From the NCBI GenBank assembly GCA_964372215.1, contig CAYJQC010000008.1:100076-164075 (forward strand): 64,000 bases of DNA, written 5' to 3'. This document shows positions 43,135 through 52,397 of the stretch, in pieces; position 1 is the stretch's first letter; the number at the start of each line of letters is the position of its first letter. The position numbers were made by a program, and so were the translations under genes. The notes beneath the pieces are model-generated. The model did not search any database, was not told the origin of the DNA, and saw only the letters and a program-made list of their open reading frames with translations. Origin of the DNA: DAIMFL01 sp964372215. Lineage in GTDB: Bacteria > Pseudomonadota > Alphaproteobacteria > Dongiales > Dongiaceae.

Positions 43135-43191
43135 AGCAGGGTCATGCTTCATGACCGAGCGCAGGGTCATGCTTCATGACCGAGAGTCATG
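43101..43191. repeat. 25-bp tandem repeat upstream of rpsF
   Basis: Three full units begin at 43101, 43126 and 43151, with a partial fourth at 43176. The unit reads ATGACCGAGNGCAGGGTCATGCTTC with few changes. Between units, GGTCAT-GCTTC-ATGACC forms an inverted repeat, so the RNA could carry a row of small hairpins. One full unit plus part of another lies left of the N run (42946-42979). Confidence 0.85.
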
Positions 43192-43238
43192 TGTCCGGTC
43201 GTCCGTTCAGCTCCCAACCAGGATCGTCGGAAGCGCGG

Positions 43239-43266
43239 TTTATAGGGATTTCCCATGGGAATGCAA
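43239..43266 (-). promoter_or_regulatory. Putative promoter of the rpsF-rpsR-rplI operon
   Basis: On the minus strand TTGCAT (43266-43261) and TATAAA (43244-43239) are separated by 16 bp. This lies between the 3' end of the small upstream gene and the repeats. Used as the start, it gives a leader of roughly 280 nt after removing the duplicated scaffold bases. Confidence 0.5.
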
Positions 43267-43292
43267 GGCGGAAGGCATGGCCGCCGCGGCGC

Positions 43293-43520
43293 TCAGGCGG
43301 CCCGCGGGCCGGCCCCGTTCTGCAGCCGGTCGGCCAACTTTACCGCCAGATCGACGCCTTCGCGGATCTGGCGGGCGCCCTCGGCGGACGGCAGGCCCTG
43401 GCGGCGTATGTGGTTGAGGGCTTCCAGCAGGCGGTCGAGGTTTTGCGCCAGCAATTGCTGACGGAACTCGGGGTCGCAGCGTGCCCGCGCGAGGTCGTCC
43501 TCGTTGACCAGGTCGCTCAT
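43293..43520 (-). CDS. Small conserved hypothetical protein (75 residues)
   Basis: A soluble, mainly helical protein: EDDLARARCDPEFRQQLLAQNLDRLLEAL followed by ARQIREGVDLAVKLADRLQ. I recall similar short proteins at this position in Rhizobiales genomes; no function is known. It is divergent from fabD and lies upstream of rpsF on the same strand. Confidence 0.75.
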   Translation of the reverse strand: MSDLVNEDDLARARCDPEFRQQLLAQNLDRLLEALNHIRRQGLPSAEGARQIREGVDLAVKLADRLQNGAGPRAA

Positions 43521-43595
43521 AACCCCGCGCCTTTTGAAAGATTAACAATAAGCTTAGCCGAAGAGTCCTTTTCGTCAGGTTACCGGCGGCCTGGC

Positions 43596-43624
43596 AACTT
43601 GAGCGGCCGGGCTCAAACTTGACA
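43596..43624 (+). promoter_or_regulatory. Repeat-bearing promoter region upstream of fabD
   Basis: TTGACA at 43619-43624 is a consensus -35 about 85 bp before fabD. Just upstream, TTGAGC (43599) and GCTCAA (43611) form an inverted repeat. AACTTGA occurs twice, at 43596 and 43616, 20 bp apart. A -10 is not clear. A fatty-acid-responsive regulator site is an inference from position. Confidence 0.4.
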
Positions 43625-43707
43625 GGACCGGCAATCGCGGTGTCTTTCGGCCCGATTTTGCCGACACGGGCAGGGATTGGGGCCAAAAGGCTCTGGGAGC
43701 GGACGAT

Positions 43708-44652
43708 ATGGCGGTCGCATTTGTATTTCCGGGGCAGGGCAGCCAGACGGTCGGCATGGGCAAGGCGCTCGCCGACGTCTACGCGCCCGCGCGCCGGGTC
43801 TTCCAAGAGGTCGATGAGGCGCTCGGCGCCAAGTTGAGCGATATCATCTTCGAGGGCCCGCAGGACACGCTGACCCTGACCGAGAACGCCCAGCCGGCGC
43901 TGATGGCGGTCTCGCTCGCCCTCATGCGCGTGCTGGAGGCGGAAGCCGGCCTCGATCTCAAGCGCGACGCGCAGTTCGTCGCCGGGCATTCGCTCGGCGA
44001 ATATTCGGCGCTCGCGGCCGCCGGCACCTTCACCATCGCGGACGCCGCACGCCTGTTGCGCACGCGCGGCCAGGCGATGCAGAAGGCGGTGCCGGTCGGC
44101 GTCGGCGCCATGGCTGCGCTGCTCGGGCTCGACTACGAGCAGGCCACCGCGGTGGCGGCCGAAGCCGCCCAGGGTCAGGTCTGCCAGGCCGCCAACGACA
44201 ATGGCGGCGGCCAGGTGGTGGTCTCGGGCGACAAGGCCGCGGTCGAGCGCGCCGTCGAAATCGCCAAGGGCAAGGGCGCGAAACGTGCCATGCTGTTGCC
44301 GGTGTCCGCGCCGTTCCATTGCGCATTGATGCAACCCGCCGCCGAAGTCATGGCCGACGCGCTGTCCAAGGTTTCCGTCAAGGCGCCGGTCGTGCCGGTC
44401 GTCTCCAACGTGCTGGCCAAGCCGATCCAGGATCCGGCCGAGATCGTGCGTGCGCTGGTCGCGCAGGTCACCGGCACCGTGCGCTGGCGCGAGTCGGTCG
44501 CTTTCATGGCGCAAGCCGGCGTGACGACCTTCTACGAAGTTGGCGCCGGCAAGGTGCTGAGCGGGCTGATCAAGCGTATTGCCGACGGCGCCACTGGCAC
44601 CGCCATCGGCGCGCCCGACGACATTGCTGCTTTCAAGGCCGCGCGCGGCTGA
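43708..44652 (+). CDS. fabD: Malonyl-CoA:ACP transacylase
   Basis: FabD loads malonyl groups onto acyl carrier protein. The 314-residue protein has the N-terminal FVFPGQGSQ and the nucleophile elbow GHSLGEYSA with Ser95. The catalytic His lies in the SAPFHCALM segment. It is the first gene of fabD-fabG-(acpP)-fabF, the core of type II fatty-acid synthesis. Confidence 0.97.
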   Translation: MAVAFVFPGQGSQTVGMGKALADVYAPARRVFQEVDEALGAKLSDIIFEGPQDTLTLTENAQPALMAVSLALMRVLEAEAGLDLKRDAQFVAGHSLGEYSALAAAGTFTIADAARLLRTRGQAMQKAVPVGVGAMAALLGLDYEQATAVAAEAAQGQVCQAANDNGGGQVVVSGDKAAVERAVEIAKGKGAKRAMLLPVSAPFHCALMQPAAEVMADALSKVSVKAPVVPVVSNVLAKPIQDPAEIVRALVAQVTGTVRWRESVAFMAQAGVTTFYEVGAGKVLSGLIKRIADGATGTAIGAPDDIAAFKAARG

Positions 44653-44672
44653 CGCATTCCGAGGGAGTCATC

Positions 44673-45410
44673 ATGTTCGATCTAAGCGGCAAGACCGCAC
44701 TGGTCACCGGCGCCACGGGCGCCATCGGCGGGGCGATCGCCCGCGCGCTGCATGCGCAGGGTGCCACGGTGGCGATCTCCGGCACGCGCAAAGAGCACCT
44801 CGACACGCTGGCCAGCGAACTGGGCGGCCGCGTGCACGTGCTGCCCTGCGACCTGTCCGACAAGGACGCGGTCGAGGCGCTGGTGCCGGCGGCGGAAGCG
44901 GCGATGCAGAAGCTCGACATCCTGGTCGCCAACGCCGGCGTCAACAAGGACAACCTGTTCGTCCAGTTGAAGGACGAGGACTGGGACAAGGTGATCGCGG
45001 TCAACCTGACGGCGACCTTCCGGCTCACCCGCGCGGCGGTCCAGCGCATGATGCGCCGCCGCTTCGGCCGCGTGATCGGCATTTCCTCGATCGTCGGCTT
45101 CACCGGCAATCCGGGGCAGGGCAACTACACCGCCTCCAAGGCCGGCTTGGTCGGCATGATGAAGTCGGTGGCAGCGGAATACGCCAAGCGCAACGTCACC
45201 GCCAATTGCATCGCGCCCGGCATCATCGCCAGCGCCATGACCGATAAACTGAACGAAAAGCAGCGCGAGACGATCATGTCCCGGGTTCCCGCCGGCAAGC
45301 TCGGCACCCCCCAGGACATCGCCGCGGCTGCGGTGTACCTCGCCTCGGACGAGGCCCACTATGTCACCGGTCAGACCATTCACGTAAACGGTGGCATGGC
45401 GATGTTTTAG
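44673..45410 (+). CDS. fabG: 3-oxoacyl-ACP reductase
   Basis: FabG reduces 3-oxoacyl-ACP with NADPH. The 245-residue SDR has the cofactor loop TGATGAIGGAIA (Ala replaces the usual third-position residue but the Gly pattern holds), NAGVNKD, the catalytic Ser in GISSIVGFTGN, and Tyr/Lys in NYTASKAGL. It ends in the typical GQTIHVNGGMAM. The ATG at 44673 has GAGGGA upstream and lies 20 bp after fabD. Confidence 0.97.
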   Translation: MFDLSGKTALVTGATGAIGGAIARALHAQGATVAISGTRKEHLDTLASELGGRVHVLPCDLSDKDAVEALVPAAEAAMQKLDILVANAGVNKDNLFVQLKDEDWDKVIAVNLTATFRLTRAAVQRMMRRRFGRVIGISSIVGFTGNPGQGNYTASKAGLVGMMKSVAAEYAKRNVTANCIAPGIIASAMTDKLNEKQRETIMSRVPAGKLGTPQDIAAAAVYLASDEAHYVTGQTIHVNGGMAMF

Positions 45411-45745
45411 TGTACGGTCTCGAAATACGGGAACCGGTGCTCGCTAACGACGCGCAGGCTATAAATGTCGGGGACCGGCCATTCACACGGCGTTCGTGCG
45501 CTTGGCAGGTCCAAGGCTTTGGCAATAAAGGGCTTGTCCGGCTAGGGTGGCCTGCGCTAGTCAACGGAATTGAAGTATGGTAACCGAAATTCGGCCCGGC
45601 TGGGGCGGCCGATGGCGGAAGTCGCAAGCACGATGCTTTCGCGATCGGAAGTCGTCTCACCTCCGTCAACCACGACGAGGCCAAACCGCGATGGCTGCGA
45701 ACTGATCCAAGAACGCAGCCCAATCTAAAAAGCAGAGGTTGAACG
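45411..45745. other. Intergenic region before acpP
   Basis: About 335 bp between fabG and acpP with no supported gene. acpP is usually transcribed strongly from its own promoter, which is likely to lie here. I could not identify a consensus promoter or operator with confidence. Confidence 0.45.
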
Positions 45746-45985
45746 ATGAGTGACATTGCCGAGCGGGTGAAGAAGATCGTCGTGGAGCATCTGGGCGTTG
45801 AGCCCGACAAGGTGACGCAAGAAGCGAGCTTTATCGACGATCTTGGCGCCGACAGTCTCGACACCGTCGAGCTCGTGATGGCCTTCGAAGAGGAATTCGC
45901 CTGCGAAATTCCCGACGACGCCGCCGAGACCATCTTGACCGTCGGCGACGCGGTAAAGTTTCTCGAAAAGAACGCGAAAAGCTGA
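45746..45985 (+). CDS. acpP: Acyl carrier protein
   Basis: A 79-residue acidic four-helix protein carrying the phosphopantetheine attachment motif DLGADSLDTVELVM with Ser37. It holds the growing acyl chain during fatty-acid and lipid A synthesis. It is preceded by a purine-rich AGAGG ribosome site. Confidence 0.98.
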   Translation: MSDIAERVKKIVVEHLGVEPDKVTQEASFIDDLGADSLDTVELVMAFEEEFACEIPDDAAETILTVGDAVKFLEKNAKS

Positions 45986-46116
45986 GTTCGCCCGCGCGGC
46001 GACCAGTTTCGTTCGTTGCCTGCCGATCAGCCGGTCGCGTTGCGCGAGGCGCAGACAAGTTTACGCCGTCTGCGCAGGCTGACGGCGTGCGCTTGTAATT
46101 TCGCTCGGAGCCGGGA

Positions 46117-47382
46117 ATGAGACGTGTCGTCGTCACCGGAATGGGAATGCTCACGCCGCTTGGTTGCGGCGTGGAGCCGACGTGGGCCCGCCTGCTCAAG
46201 GGCGAGAGCGGCGCCAAGAAGGTCGATACCTTCGACGTGTCCGATATCGCGGCCAAGATCGCGTGCGTGATCCCGCGCGGCGACGGCACCAACGGCACCT
46301 ACGATCCCGACAAGTGGATGGAGCCGAAGGAGCAGCGCAAGGTCGACGCGTTCATCGTCTATGCGATGTGCGCGGCGCGCCAGGCGCTCGACGACGCCGG
46401 CTGGCATCCGAAGACGCAGGACGAGCAGACCGCGACCGGCGTGCTGATCGGCTCCGGCATCGGCGGCATCGAGGGTATCGCCGAGACCGCGGTCATTCTG
46501 CATGAAAAGGGTCCGCGCCGGGTTTCGCCGTTCTTCATTCCGGGCCGCATCATCAATCTTGCCTCCGGTTTCGTGTCGATCGAATTCGGGCTGAAGGGCC
46601 CGAACCACGCGGTGGTCACGGCCTGCTCGACCGGCGCGCACGCGCTCGGCGACGCCGGGCGCATGGTCGCGCTCGGCGATGCCGACGTGATGGTGGCGGG
46701 CGGCGCCGAGTCGCCGGTCAACCGCATGGCGCTCGCCGGCTTTTCCGCCTTGCGCGCGCTGTCGACGGCGTTCAACGACGATCCGACCCGCGCCTCGCGC
46801 CCTTACGACAAGGCGCGCGACGGTTTCGTGATGGGCGAGGGCGCCGGCGCCGTGGTGCTGGAAGAGCTCGAACACGCCAAGGCGCGCGGCGCCAGGATCT
46901 ATGCCGAACTCGTCGGTTACGGCATGTCGGGCGACGCCTATCACATCACCGCGCCCGCGCCGGACGGCGACGGCGCCTATCGCTGCATGAGCATGGCCCT
47001 CAAGCGCGCCGGCATTACCGCCGACGACATCGACTACATCAACGCCCATGGCACCTCGACACCGCTCGGCGACGAGATCGAGCTCGGCGCGGTGCAGCGC
47101 CTGGTCGGCAATTCCGCCGCCCGCGTCTCGATGTCCTCGACCAAGTCCTGCATCGGCCACCTGCTGGGCGCGGCCGGCGCGGTCGAAGCGATCTTCTCGA
47201 TCCTGGCGATCCGTGACGGCATCGCGCCGCCCACCATCAATCTCGACAACCCGTCGGTCGAGACGCCGATCGACCTGGTCCCGCGCCAGGCGCGCAAACG
47301 CGAGATCAACACTGCGCTGTCGAATTCGTTCGGCTTCGGCGGTACCAACGCCTCGCTCATTTTCCGCCGCTACGCCGGCTGA
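46117..47382 (+). CDS. fabF: 3-oxoacyl-ACP synthase II
   Basis: FabF elongates acyl-ACP by condensation with malonyl-ACP. The 421-residue thiolase-fold enzyme has the nucleophile Cys170 in VVTACSTGAHA, His in NAHGTSTPLGD and His in KSCIGHLLGAAGA. The C-terminal NSFGFGGTNASL is canonical. It lies 131 bp after acpP. Confidence 0.98.
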   Translation: MRRVVVTGMGMLTPLGCGVEPTWARLLKGESGAKKVDTFDVSDIAAKIACVIPRGDGTNGTYDPDKWMEPKEQRKVDAFIVYAMCAARQALDDAGWHPKTQDEQTATGVLIGSGIGGIEGIAETAVILHEKGPRRVSPFFIPGRIINLASGFVSIEFGLKGPNHAVVTACSTGAHALGDAGRMVALGDADVMVAGGAESPVNRMALAGFSALRALSTAFNDDPTRASRPYDKARDGFVMGEGAGAVVLEELEHAKARGARIYAELVGYGMSGDAYHITAPAPDGDGAYRCMSMALKRAGITADDIDYINAHGTSTPLGDEIELGAVQRLVGNSAARVSMSSTKSCIGHLLGAAGAVEAIFSILAIRDGIAPPTINLDNPSVETPIDLVPRQARKREINTALSNSFGFGGTNASLIFRRYAG

Positions 47383-47560
47383 TTCCACGCAAAAACTTTG
47401 GTGACCGCCCCCTGCTTTCGCCATATTTTCTCCTAACGTGCGAGGGCTTCTGCTATTTTTCCAGTCCCGCGTAGCGGGCCGGCGGTCCGGACAGTGTTCG
47501 GCGTAAACTAGGGGTGTCCTTGCAGGTGATCCGGCCGATGCTGACAGCGGGAGTGGGCGC

Positions 47561-48853
47561 GTGAATTCGTCGCCGCCGCCCAACGGAGGACGCCCCGGCG
47601 CGCCGGGCGCGAGCCCTGTTCCGCCGCCGGCTTCCAAGCCGCCGACGGTGCCGAAAAGCCCGCGGGTCGCGCTCGAGCCCGAGCGCGTGCCGCCGCCCAA
47701 GAACCGGTCGAAGCGCGTGCGCCATCCGCTGGTGGTCGTCGGCAATGCCATCTTCACGCTGCTGGTGATCGTCGCGGCCGCGGTTGGCGGCGGGCTTTAT
47801 TTCGGCAAGCAGCGTTTCGAGATGCCCGGTCCGCTGGCCGAGGACAAGGTCGTCAACATCCCGCGCGGCTACGGCGTCAAGGACATCGCCGACGTGCTGG
47901 TGCGCGAGGGCGTGATCGACCAGCCCTACGTGTTCATGGGCGGCGTGGTCGTGTTGAAGGCGCGCGGCGAGCTCAAGAGCGGCGAATACCAGTTTACCAA
48001 GCATGCGAGCTTGGCCGACGTCGTCGACACCATCATCGAAAACAAGGTCGTGCAGCATTCGTTGACGGTGGCCGAGGGGCTGACCTCGGAGCAGATCGTC
48101 GCGCGGCTCTTGGAGAATGACGCGCTCACCGGCCAGATTAAGGAAATCCCGCGCGAGGGCACGCTGCTGCCGGAGACCTACAAGTTCACGCGCGGCATGA
48201 CGCGCGAGCAGATCATCCAGCGCATGCAGCAGGCCCACAAGCGCGTGCTGCAGGAAGTGTGGGAACGCCGCATGGCGGACCTGCCGGTCAAGACGCCGGA
48301 GCAGCTCGTCACGCTCGCCTCGATCATCGAGAAGGAGACCGGACGGACGGACGAGCGCACGCGCGTCTCCGCCGTGTTCATCAACCGGCTCAAGACGCGG
48401 ATGCGGCTGCAATCCGACCCGACGATCATCTACGGCCTGACCGGCGGCAAGGGCGCGCTCGGCCGTCCGATTATGAAGAGCGAGATCGAGCAGGCGACGC
48501 CCTACAATACCTACGTGATCGACGGCCTGCCGCCGGGACCGATCGCCAATCCTGGCCGCGCCTCGCTCGAGGCCGCCGCCAACCCGGCGCGCACCAAGGA
48601 GCTGTATTTCGTCGCCGACGGCAGCGGCGGCCATGTGTTCTCGGAGAACTACGCCGAGCACCAGAAGAACGTCGTCAAGCTGCGCGCCATCGAGCACGGC
48701 GCGGCGCCCGCGGCCGCATCGGCGCCCGCACCGGCTCCCGCCGCCGCGCCCTCCGGTCCGGTCGTGATCGAAGCGCCGGGCGCGTCCGGCACGCCGCCCA
48801 ACACCCGGCGCAACACCAACAGCAATAGTAATTCCAACACCAACCGGCGCTGA
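47561..48853 (+). CDS. mltG: Endolytic murein transglycosylase MltG
   Basis: MltG cuts nascent peptidoglycan strands. The 430-residue protein has a Pro-rich cytoplasmic N-terminus (1-50), one membrane helix (about 57-80) and the YceG-like domain with the catalytic Glu in ASIIEKETGRTDER. The end of that domain contains NTYVIDGLPPGPIANPG. The last 60 residues are a low-complexity Ala/Pro then Asn/Ser/Thr tail. The start is GTG. The fabF-mltG-yicC-gmk order is common in alphaproteobacteria. Confidence 0.95.
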   Translation: MNSSPPPNGGRPGAPGASPVPPPASKPPTVPKSPRVALEPERVPPPKNRSKRVRHPLVVVGNAIFTLLVIVAAAVGGGLYFGKQRFEMPGPLAEDKVVNIPRGYGVKDIADVLVREGVIDQPYVFMGGVVVLKARGELKSGEYQFTKHASLADVVDTIIENKVVQHSLTVAEGLTSEQIVARLLENDALTGQIKEIPREGTLLPETYKFTRGMTREQIIQRMQQAHKRVLQEVWERRMADLPVKTPEQLVTLASIIEKETGRTDERTRVSAVFINRLKTRMRLQSDPTIIYGLTGGKGALGRPIMKSEIEQATPYNTYVIDGLPPGPIANPGRASLEAAANPARTKELYFVADGSGGHVFSENYAEHQKNVVKLRAIEHGAAPAAASAPAPAPAAAPSGPVVIEAPGASGTPPNTRRNTNSNSNSNTNRR

Positions 48854-48953
48854 GGGCGCGCGCGCCCGTGCCCCAGGTCCGCCCTTGTGAGGGGGCAGGG
48901 CCGCCGCTAAGGTCGCCGCGCTTTCAACGCTTTAAGTCAAACGGGATGACGCG

Positions 48954-49841
48954 ATGGCCTTGTCGAGCATGACCGGATTCGCGCGCGGGCACGGCGTTTC
49001 CGGCGCCTATGCCTGGAGCTGGGAAATAAAGTCGGTCAACGCCAAGGGTCTCGACGTGCGCTTCCGGCTGCCGCCCGGCTGGGACGCGATCGAAGTGCCG
49101 GTGCGGGCGCGCGCGACCGAGAAGCTGGCGCGCGGCACCGTCTACGCCAACCTCACCGTCGAGCGCAAAGGCGTGGCGCCGACCGTGAAGGTCAACGAGC
49201 CGGTGCTCAACGCGGTGCTGGCGACGCTGCAGAATCTGACCGGCAAAGTGGAAGCGCGGGCGCCGTCACTCGACGGCATCCTGGCGCTCAAGGGCGTCAT
49301 CGAAGTGACCGAGGAAGACGAGAGCGAGGAAGATCACCGCGCCGCCGAGGCCGCCATCATCATGGGCTTCGAGCAGGCGCTCGCGGCGCTGGTCGCCATG
49401 CGGCAGGAAGAGGGCGCGACGCTCGGCCGCCTGCTGTCGACGCGGCTAACGGAAATCGCCGCCTTGGCGGCGCGCGCCGAAGCCGCCCCCGGCCGCAAGC
49501 CGGAGGCGATCAAGGCCCGGCTCGCCGAACAGGTCGCGACCTTGCTGTCGGCCTCGCAGCGTTTCGACAGCGACCGGCTCTATCAGGAAGCGATCATGCT
49601 CGCGACCAAGGCCGACATCCGCGAGGAGCTCGACCGGCTGGAGTCCCACGTCGCGCAGGCGCAGAAGATGCTCGCCGATGGTCTGCCGGCCGGCCGCCGC
49701 CTCGACTTCCTGGCGCAGGAGCTCAACCGCGAATCGAATACGCTCACCGCCAAGGCCAACGACGTCGAGCTGACCAATATCGGCTTGCAGTTGAAGAGCG
49801 TGGTCGAGCAATTCCGCGAGCAGGTGCAGAACCTCGAATGA
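48954..49841 (+). CDS. yicC: YicC family endoribonuclease
   Basis: A 295-residue member of the YicC family with the conserved N-terminus SMTGFARGHG, EIKSVNAKGLDVRFRLP and the C-terminal ANDVELTNIGLQLKSVVEQFREQVQNLE. In E. coli, YicC takes part in RNA turnover and acts as an endoribonuclease. It overlaps gmk by 4 bp, and the two genes are paired in many bacteria. Confidence 0.94.
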   Translation: MALSSMTGFARGHGVSGAYAWSWEIKSVNAKGLDVRFRLPPGWDAIEVPVRARATEKLARGTVYANLTVERKGVAPTVKVNEPVLNAVLATLQNLTGKVEARAPSLDGILALKGVIEVTEEDESEEDHRAAEAAIIMGFEQALAALVAMRQEEGATLGRLLSTRLTEIAALAARAEAAPGRKPEAIKARLAEQVATLLSASQRFDSDRLYQEAIMLATKADIREELDRLESHVAQAQKMLADGLPAGRRLDFLAQELNRESNTLTAKANDVELTNIGLQLKSVVEQFREQVQNLE

Positions 49842-50509
49842 CCGACCAGGCAGACATCAGCCGCCGCGGCATCATGCTGGTGCTGTCCTCGCCCTCGGGC
49901 GCGGGCAAGACGACGCTGTCGCGCAATCTGCTCGAGCAGGAGAACATCGACGATCCGGGCAAGCTCGAGCTGTCGGTCTCGGCCACGACGCGGACGCGGC
50001 GCCCGAGCGAAATCGACGGCGTGCATTATCATTTTCTCAGCAAGCGCCAGTTCGAAGCGATGCGCGACCGCGGCGAACTGCTGGAATGGGCCGAGGTGCA
50101 CGGCAACTACTACGGCACGCCGCGCGAACCGGTCGAGACGGCGCTGGCGAACGGGCGCGACGTGCTGTTCGACATCGACTGGCAGGGCACGCGGCAGCTC
50201 TATGAGAACATGCGCGACGACGTGGTCAGCGTGTTCGTGCTGCCGCCGTCGGCGCAGGAGCTCAAGGCGCGGCTGGTGCGGCGCGCCGAGGACAGCGACG
50301 CGGTGATCGCCGAGCGGCTGCGCAACGCCGCCGAGGAGTTCCGGCACTGGAACGAGTACGACTACATCCTGGTCAACCGCGATCTCGACAAGAGCTTCGC
50401 GCGGTTGCGTGCGATTCTGATGGCTGAGCGGCTGAAGCGCGTGAAGATGCCGAACCTGGAAAACTTCGTCGCCAAGCTGCTCGCGGATCTCAAAGAAATT
50501 ACGCCGTAG
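49838..50509 (+). CDS. gmk: Guanylate kinase
   Basis: Gmk phosphorylates GMP to GDP. The 223-residue P-loop kinase has LSSPSGAGKTTLSR (about residues 14-27), the GMP-binding SATTRTRRPSEIDGVHYHF segment and FDIDWQGTRQL. It starts inside the yicC stop (ATGA) and converges with rsmA, overlapping its 3' end by 11 bp. Confidence 0.97.
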   Translation: MTDQADISRRGIMLVLSSPSGAGKTTLSRNLLEQENIDDPGKLELSVSATTRTRRPSEIDGVHYHFLSKRQFEAMRDRGELLEWAEVHGNYYGTPREPVETALANGRDVLFDIDWQGTRQLYENMRDDVVSVFVLPPSAQELKARLVRRAEDSDAVIAERLRNAAEEFRHWNEYDYILVNRDLDKSFARLRAILMAERLKRVKMPNLENFVAKLLADLKEITP

Positions 50510-51353
50510 GATTTCGTACTGCGTACAGCCGCGCCAGCGTGACGAAGCCTTCGACCGGGATTTCCTCGGCGCGCGCGGTCGGATCGATGCCGGCGGCCTC
50601 CAGCAGCGCAGCCGTATCCATGCCGAGCGCCTTCAGGCTTTGCCGCAGCATCTTGCGGCGCTGACCGAAGGCGGCTTCGGTCACCTTCTGCAAGGCTTGC
50701 GAGTCACAGGCGAGCGGCTCGTTGCGCGGCACCAGGCGCACCACCGACGACGTCACCTTCGGCGGCGGCACGAAGGCCGACGGCGCGACGTCGAACAGGA
50801 TCTTGGCCTCGGTGCGCCAGCCGGCCAGCACCGCCAGCCGTCCGTACGCCTTGCTGCCGGGCTTGGCGACGATGCGCTCGGCCACCTCGCGCTGGAACAT
50901 CAGCACCAGCATGTCGTACCAGGGCGGCCACGGCTCGACGGTGAGCCAGTTGACCAGCAACGCGGTGGCGATGTTGTAGGGCAGGTTGGCGACCACGCGG
51001 GCGCGCTCGGGGCCGAGCGCGTCGCGCACGTCCACCGCCAGCGCGTCGCCGGAGACGATATCGAGCCGTCCCGGATAACGCGCGGCGATCTCCTGCAAGG
51101 CGGCGAGCGCCCGCCCGTCGCGTTCGATCGCGACCACGCGCCGCGCGCCGAGCGTCAGCAGCGCGCGCGTCAGGCCACCCGGGCCCGGGCCGATTTCGAC
51201 CACGGTGTAGGTTTCGAGCGGCTCGGCCGCGCGCGCGATACGCGCGGTGAGGTTGAGGTCGAGCAGGAAGTTCTGGCCGAGCGATTTCTTGGCGGACAGC
51301 CCGTGCCGGCGGATCACGTCGCGCAGCGGCGGCAGGTCGTCGATTTGCGCCAT
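50499..51353 (-). CDS. rsmA: 16S rRNA dimethyladenosine transferase
   Basis: RsmA (KsgA) dimethylates A1518 and A1519 of 16S rRNA. The 284-residue protein has the SAM loop VEIGPGPGGLTRALL and the catalytic NLPYNIAT. The N-terminal KKSLGQNFLLD is diagnostic. It lies 15 bp after pdxA in the lptF-lptG-lptD-surA-pdxA-rsmA block, the same surA-pdxA-rsmA order as in E. coli. Confidence 0.97.
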   Translation of the reverse strand: MAQIDDLPPLRDVIRRHGLSAKKSLGQNFLLDLNLTARIARAAEPLETYTVVEIGPGPGGLTRALLTLGARRVVAIERDGRALAALQEIAARYPGRLDIVSGDALAVDVRDALGPERARVVANLPYNIATALLVNWLTVEPWPPWYDMLVLMFQREVAERIVAKPGSKAYGRLAVLAGWRTEAKILFDVAPSAFVPPPKVTSSVVRLVPRNEPLACDSQALQKVTEAAFGQRRKMLRQSLKALGMDTAALLEAAGIDPTARAEEIPVEGFVTLARLYAVRNPTA

Positions 51354-51368
51354 GCTAGTGCGCCATAA

Positions 51369-52397
51369 TCATTTCGCCGGCACCAGCGCCGGCGCCGGCG
51401 TGCTGAGCCGCGCCGCCAGCGTGAGCGCCGCCACCAGGCTCGCCGGGTCGGCCTTGCCGGCGCCGGCGAGGTCGAAGGCGGTGCCGTGGTCGGGCGAGGT
51501 GCGCACGAACGGCAGGCCGAGCGTGACGTTGACGCCGTGGTCGAAGGCCAGGGTCTTGATCGGGATCAGCGCCTGGTCGTGATACATGCACAGCGCGGCG
51601 TCGTAGGCCGCGCGCGCGCGCGCGTGAAACATGGTGTCGGCCGGCAGCGGCCCGACGGTGTCGATGCCGTCGGCCTGAAGCTGCGCCACCGCCGGCGCGA
51701 CGATCCGCACGTCCTCGTCGCCGATGGTGCCGTCTTCGCCAGCGTGCGGGTTGAGGCCGGCGACCGCGAGCCGCGGCCGGTCGATGCCGAAGCGCTTGGC
51801 CAGGTCGCGCGCGACGATGCGGCCGGTATCGACGATCAGCCTGGTGCTGAGCTGCGCCGTCACGTCCTTGAGCGGGATGTGGATGGTCACCGGCACCACG
51901 GCGAGCTCGGGCGACCACAGCATCATCACTGGCATCACCGGCTTGCCGGTCGCTTCCGTGACCAGCCGCGCCAGGAACTCGGTGTGGCCCGGATCGGCGA
52001 AGTCGGCGCGGTACAAGACGTTCTTGGCGATCGGGTTGGTGACGACCGCGGAGGCTTCACCCGCCAGCACATCGGCGACGGCGCGGCGGATCGAGGCGAT
52101 CGCCGCTGGCGCGCTGGTGGCGTCGGGCTTGCCGGGCTTGGCGGTTACGGGACCCTCGAGCGGCACCACCGGCAGCGCGCGCGCGAAGGCTGCGTTCGCC
52201 TCCGCCGGCGTCACGGCGGCGAGCGGCACATCGAGACCAAGGTGCCTGGCACGCGCGGCGAGGAAGCCGATATCGCCGACGACGTAAAAGGCCGGTAGGT
52301 CGAGCGCGCGGCGCTTGAGCCAGATCGAAAGCGTGAGATCGGGGCCGATGCCGGCCGGCTCGCCGAGCGTCAACGCCAGGGGAAGACCCGCGCTCAT
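51369..52397 (-). CDS. pdxA: 4-hydroxythreonine-4-phosphate dehydrogenase
   Basis: PdxA acts in pyridoxal phosphate synthesis. The 342-residue protein has LTLGEPAGIGPDLTL at the N-terminus, metal-binding His in the DPGHTEFLARL segment, NPHAGEDG and CMYHDQALIPIK, and the C-terminal FVRTSPDHGTAFD. It overlaps surA by 4 bp (ATGA). Confidence 0.96.
   Translation of the reverse strand: MSAGLPLALTLGEPAGIGPDLTLSIWLKRRALDLPAFYVVGDIGFLAARARHLGLDVPLAAVTPAEANAAFARALPVVPLEGPVTAKPGKPDATSAPAAIASIRRAVADVLAGEASAVVTNPIAKNVLYRADFADPGHTEFLARLVTEATGKPVMPVMMLWSPELAVVPVTIHIPLKDVTAQLSTRLIVDTGRIVARDLAKRFGIDRPRLAVAGLNPHAGEDGTIGDEDVRIVAPAVAQLQADGIDTVGPLPADTMFHARARAAYDAALCMYHDQALIPIKTLAFDHGVNVTLGLPFVRTSPDHGTAFDLAGAGKADPASLVAALTLAARLSTPAPALVPAK

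Noticed and set aside
43101..43191. 25-bp repeats that might suggest a CRISPR array
   Set aside because: The units are directly adjacent without spacers and no cas gene is present, so this is a simple tandem repeat.
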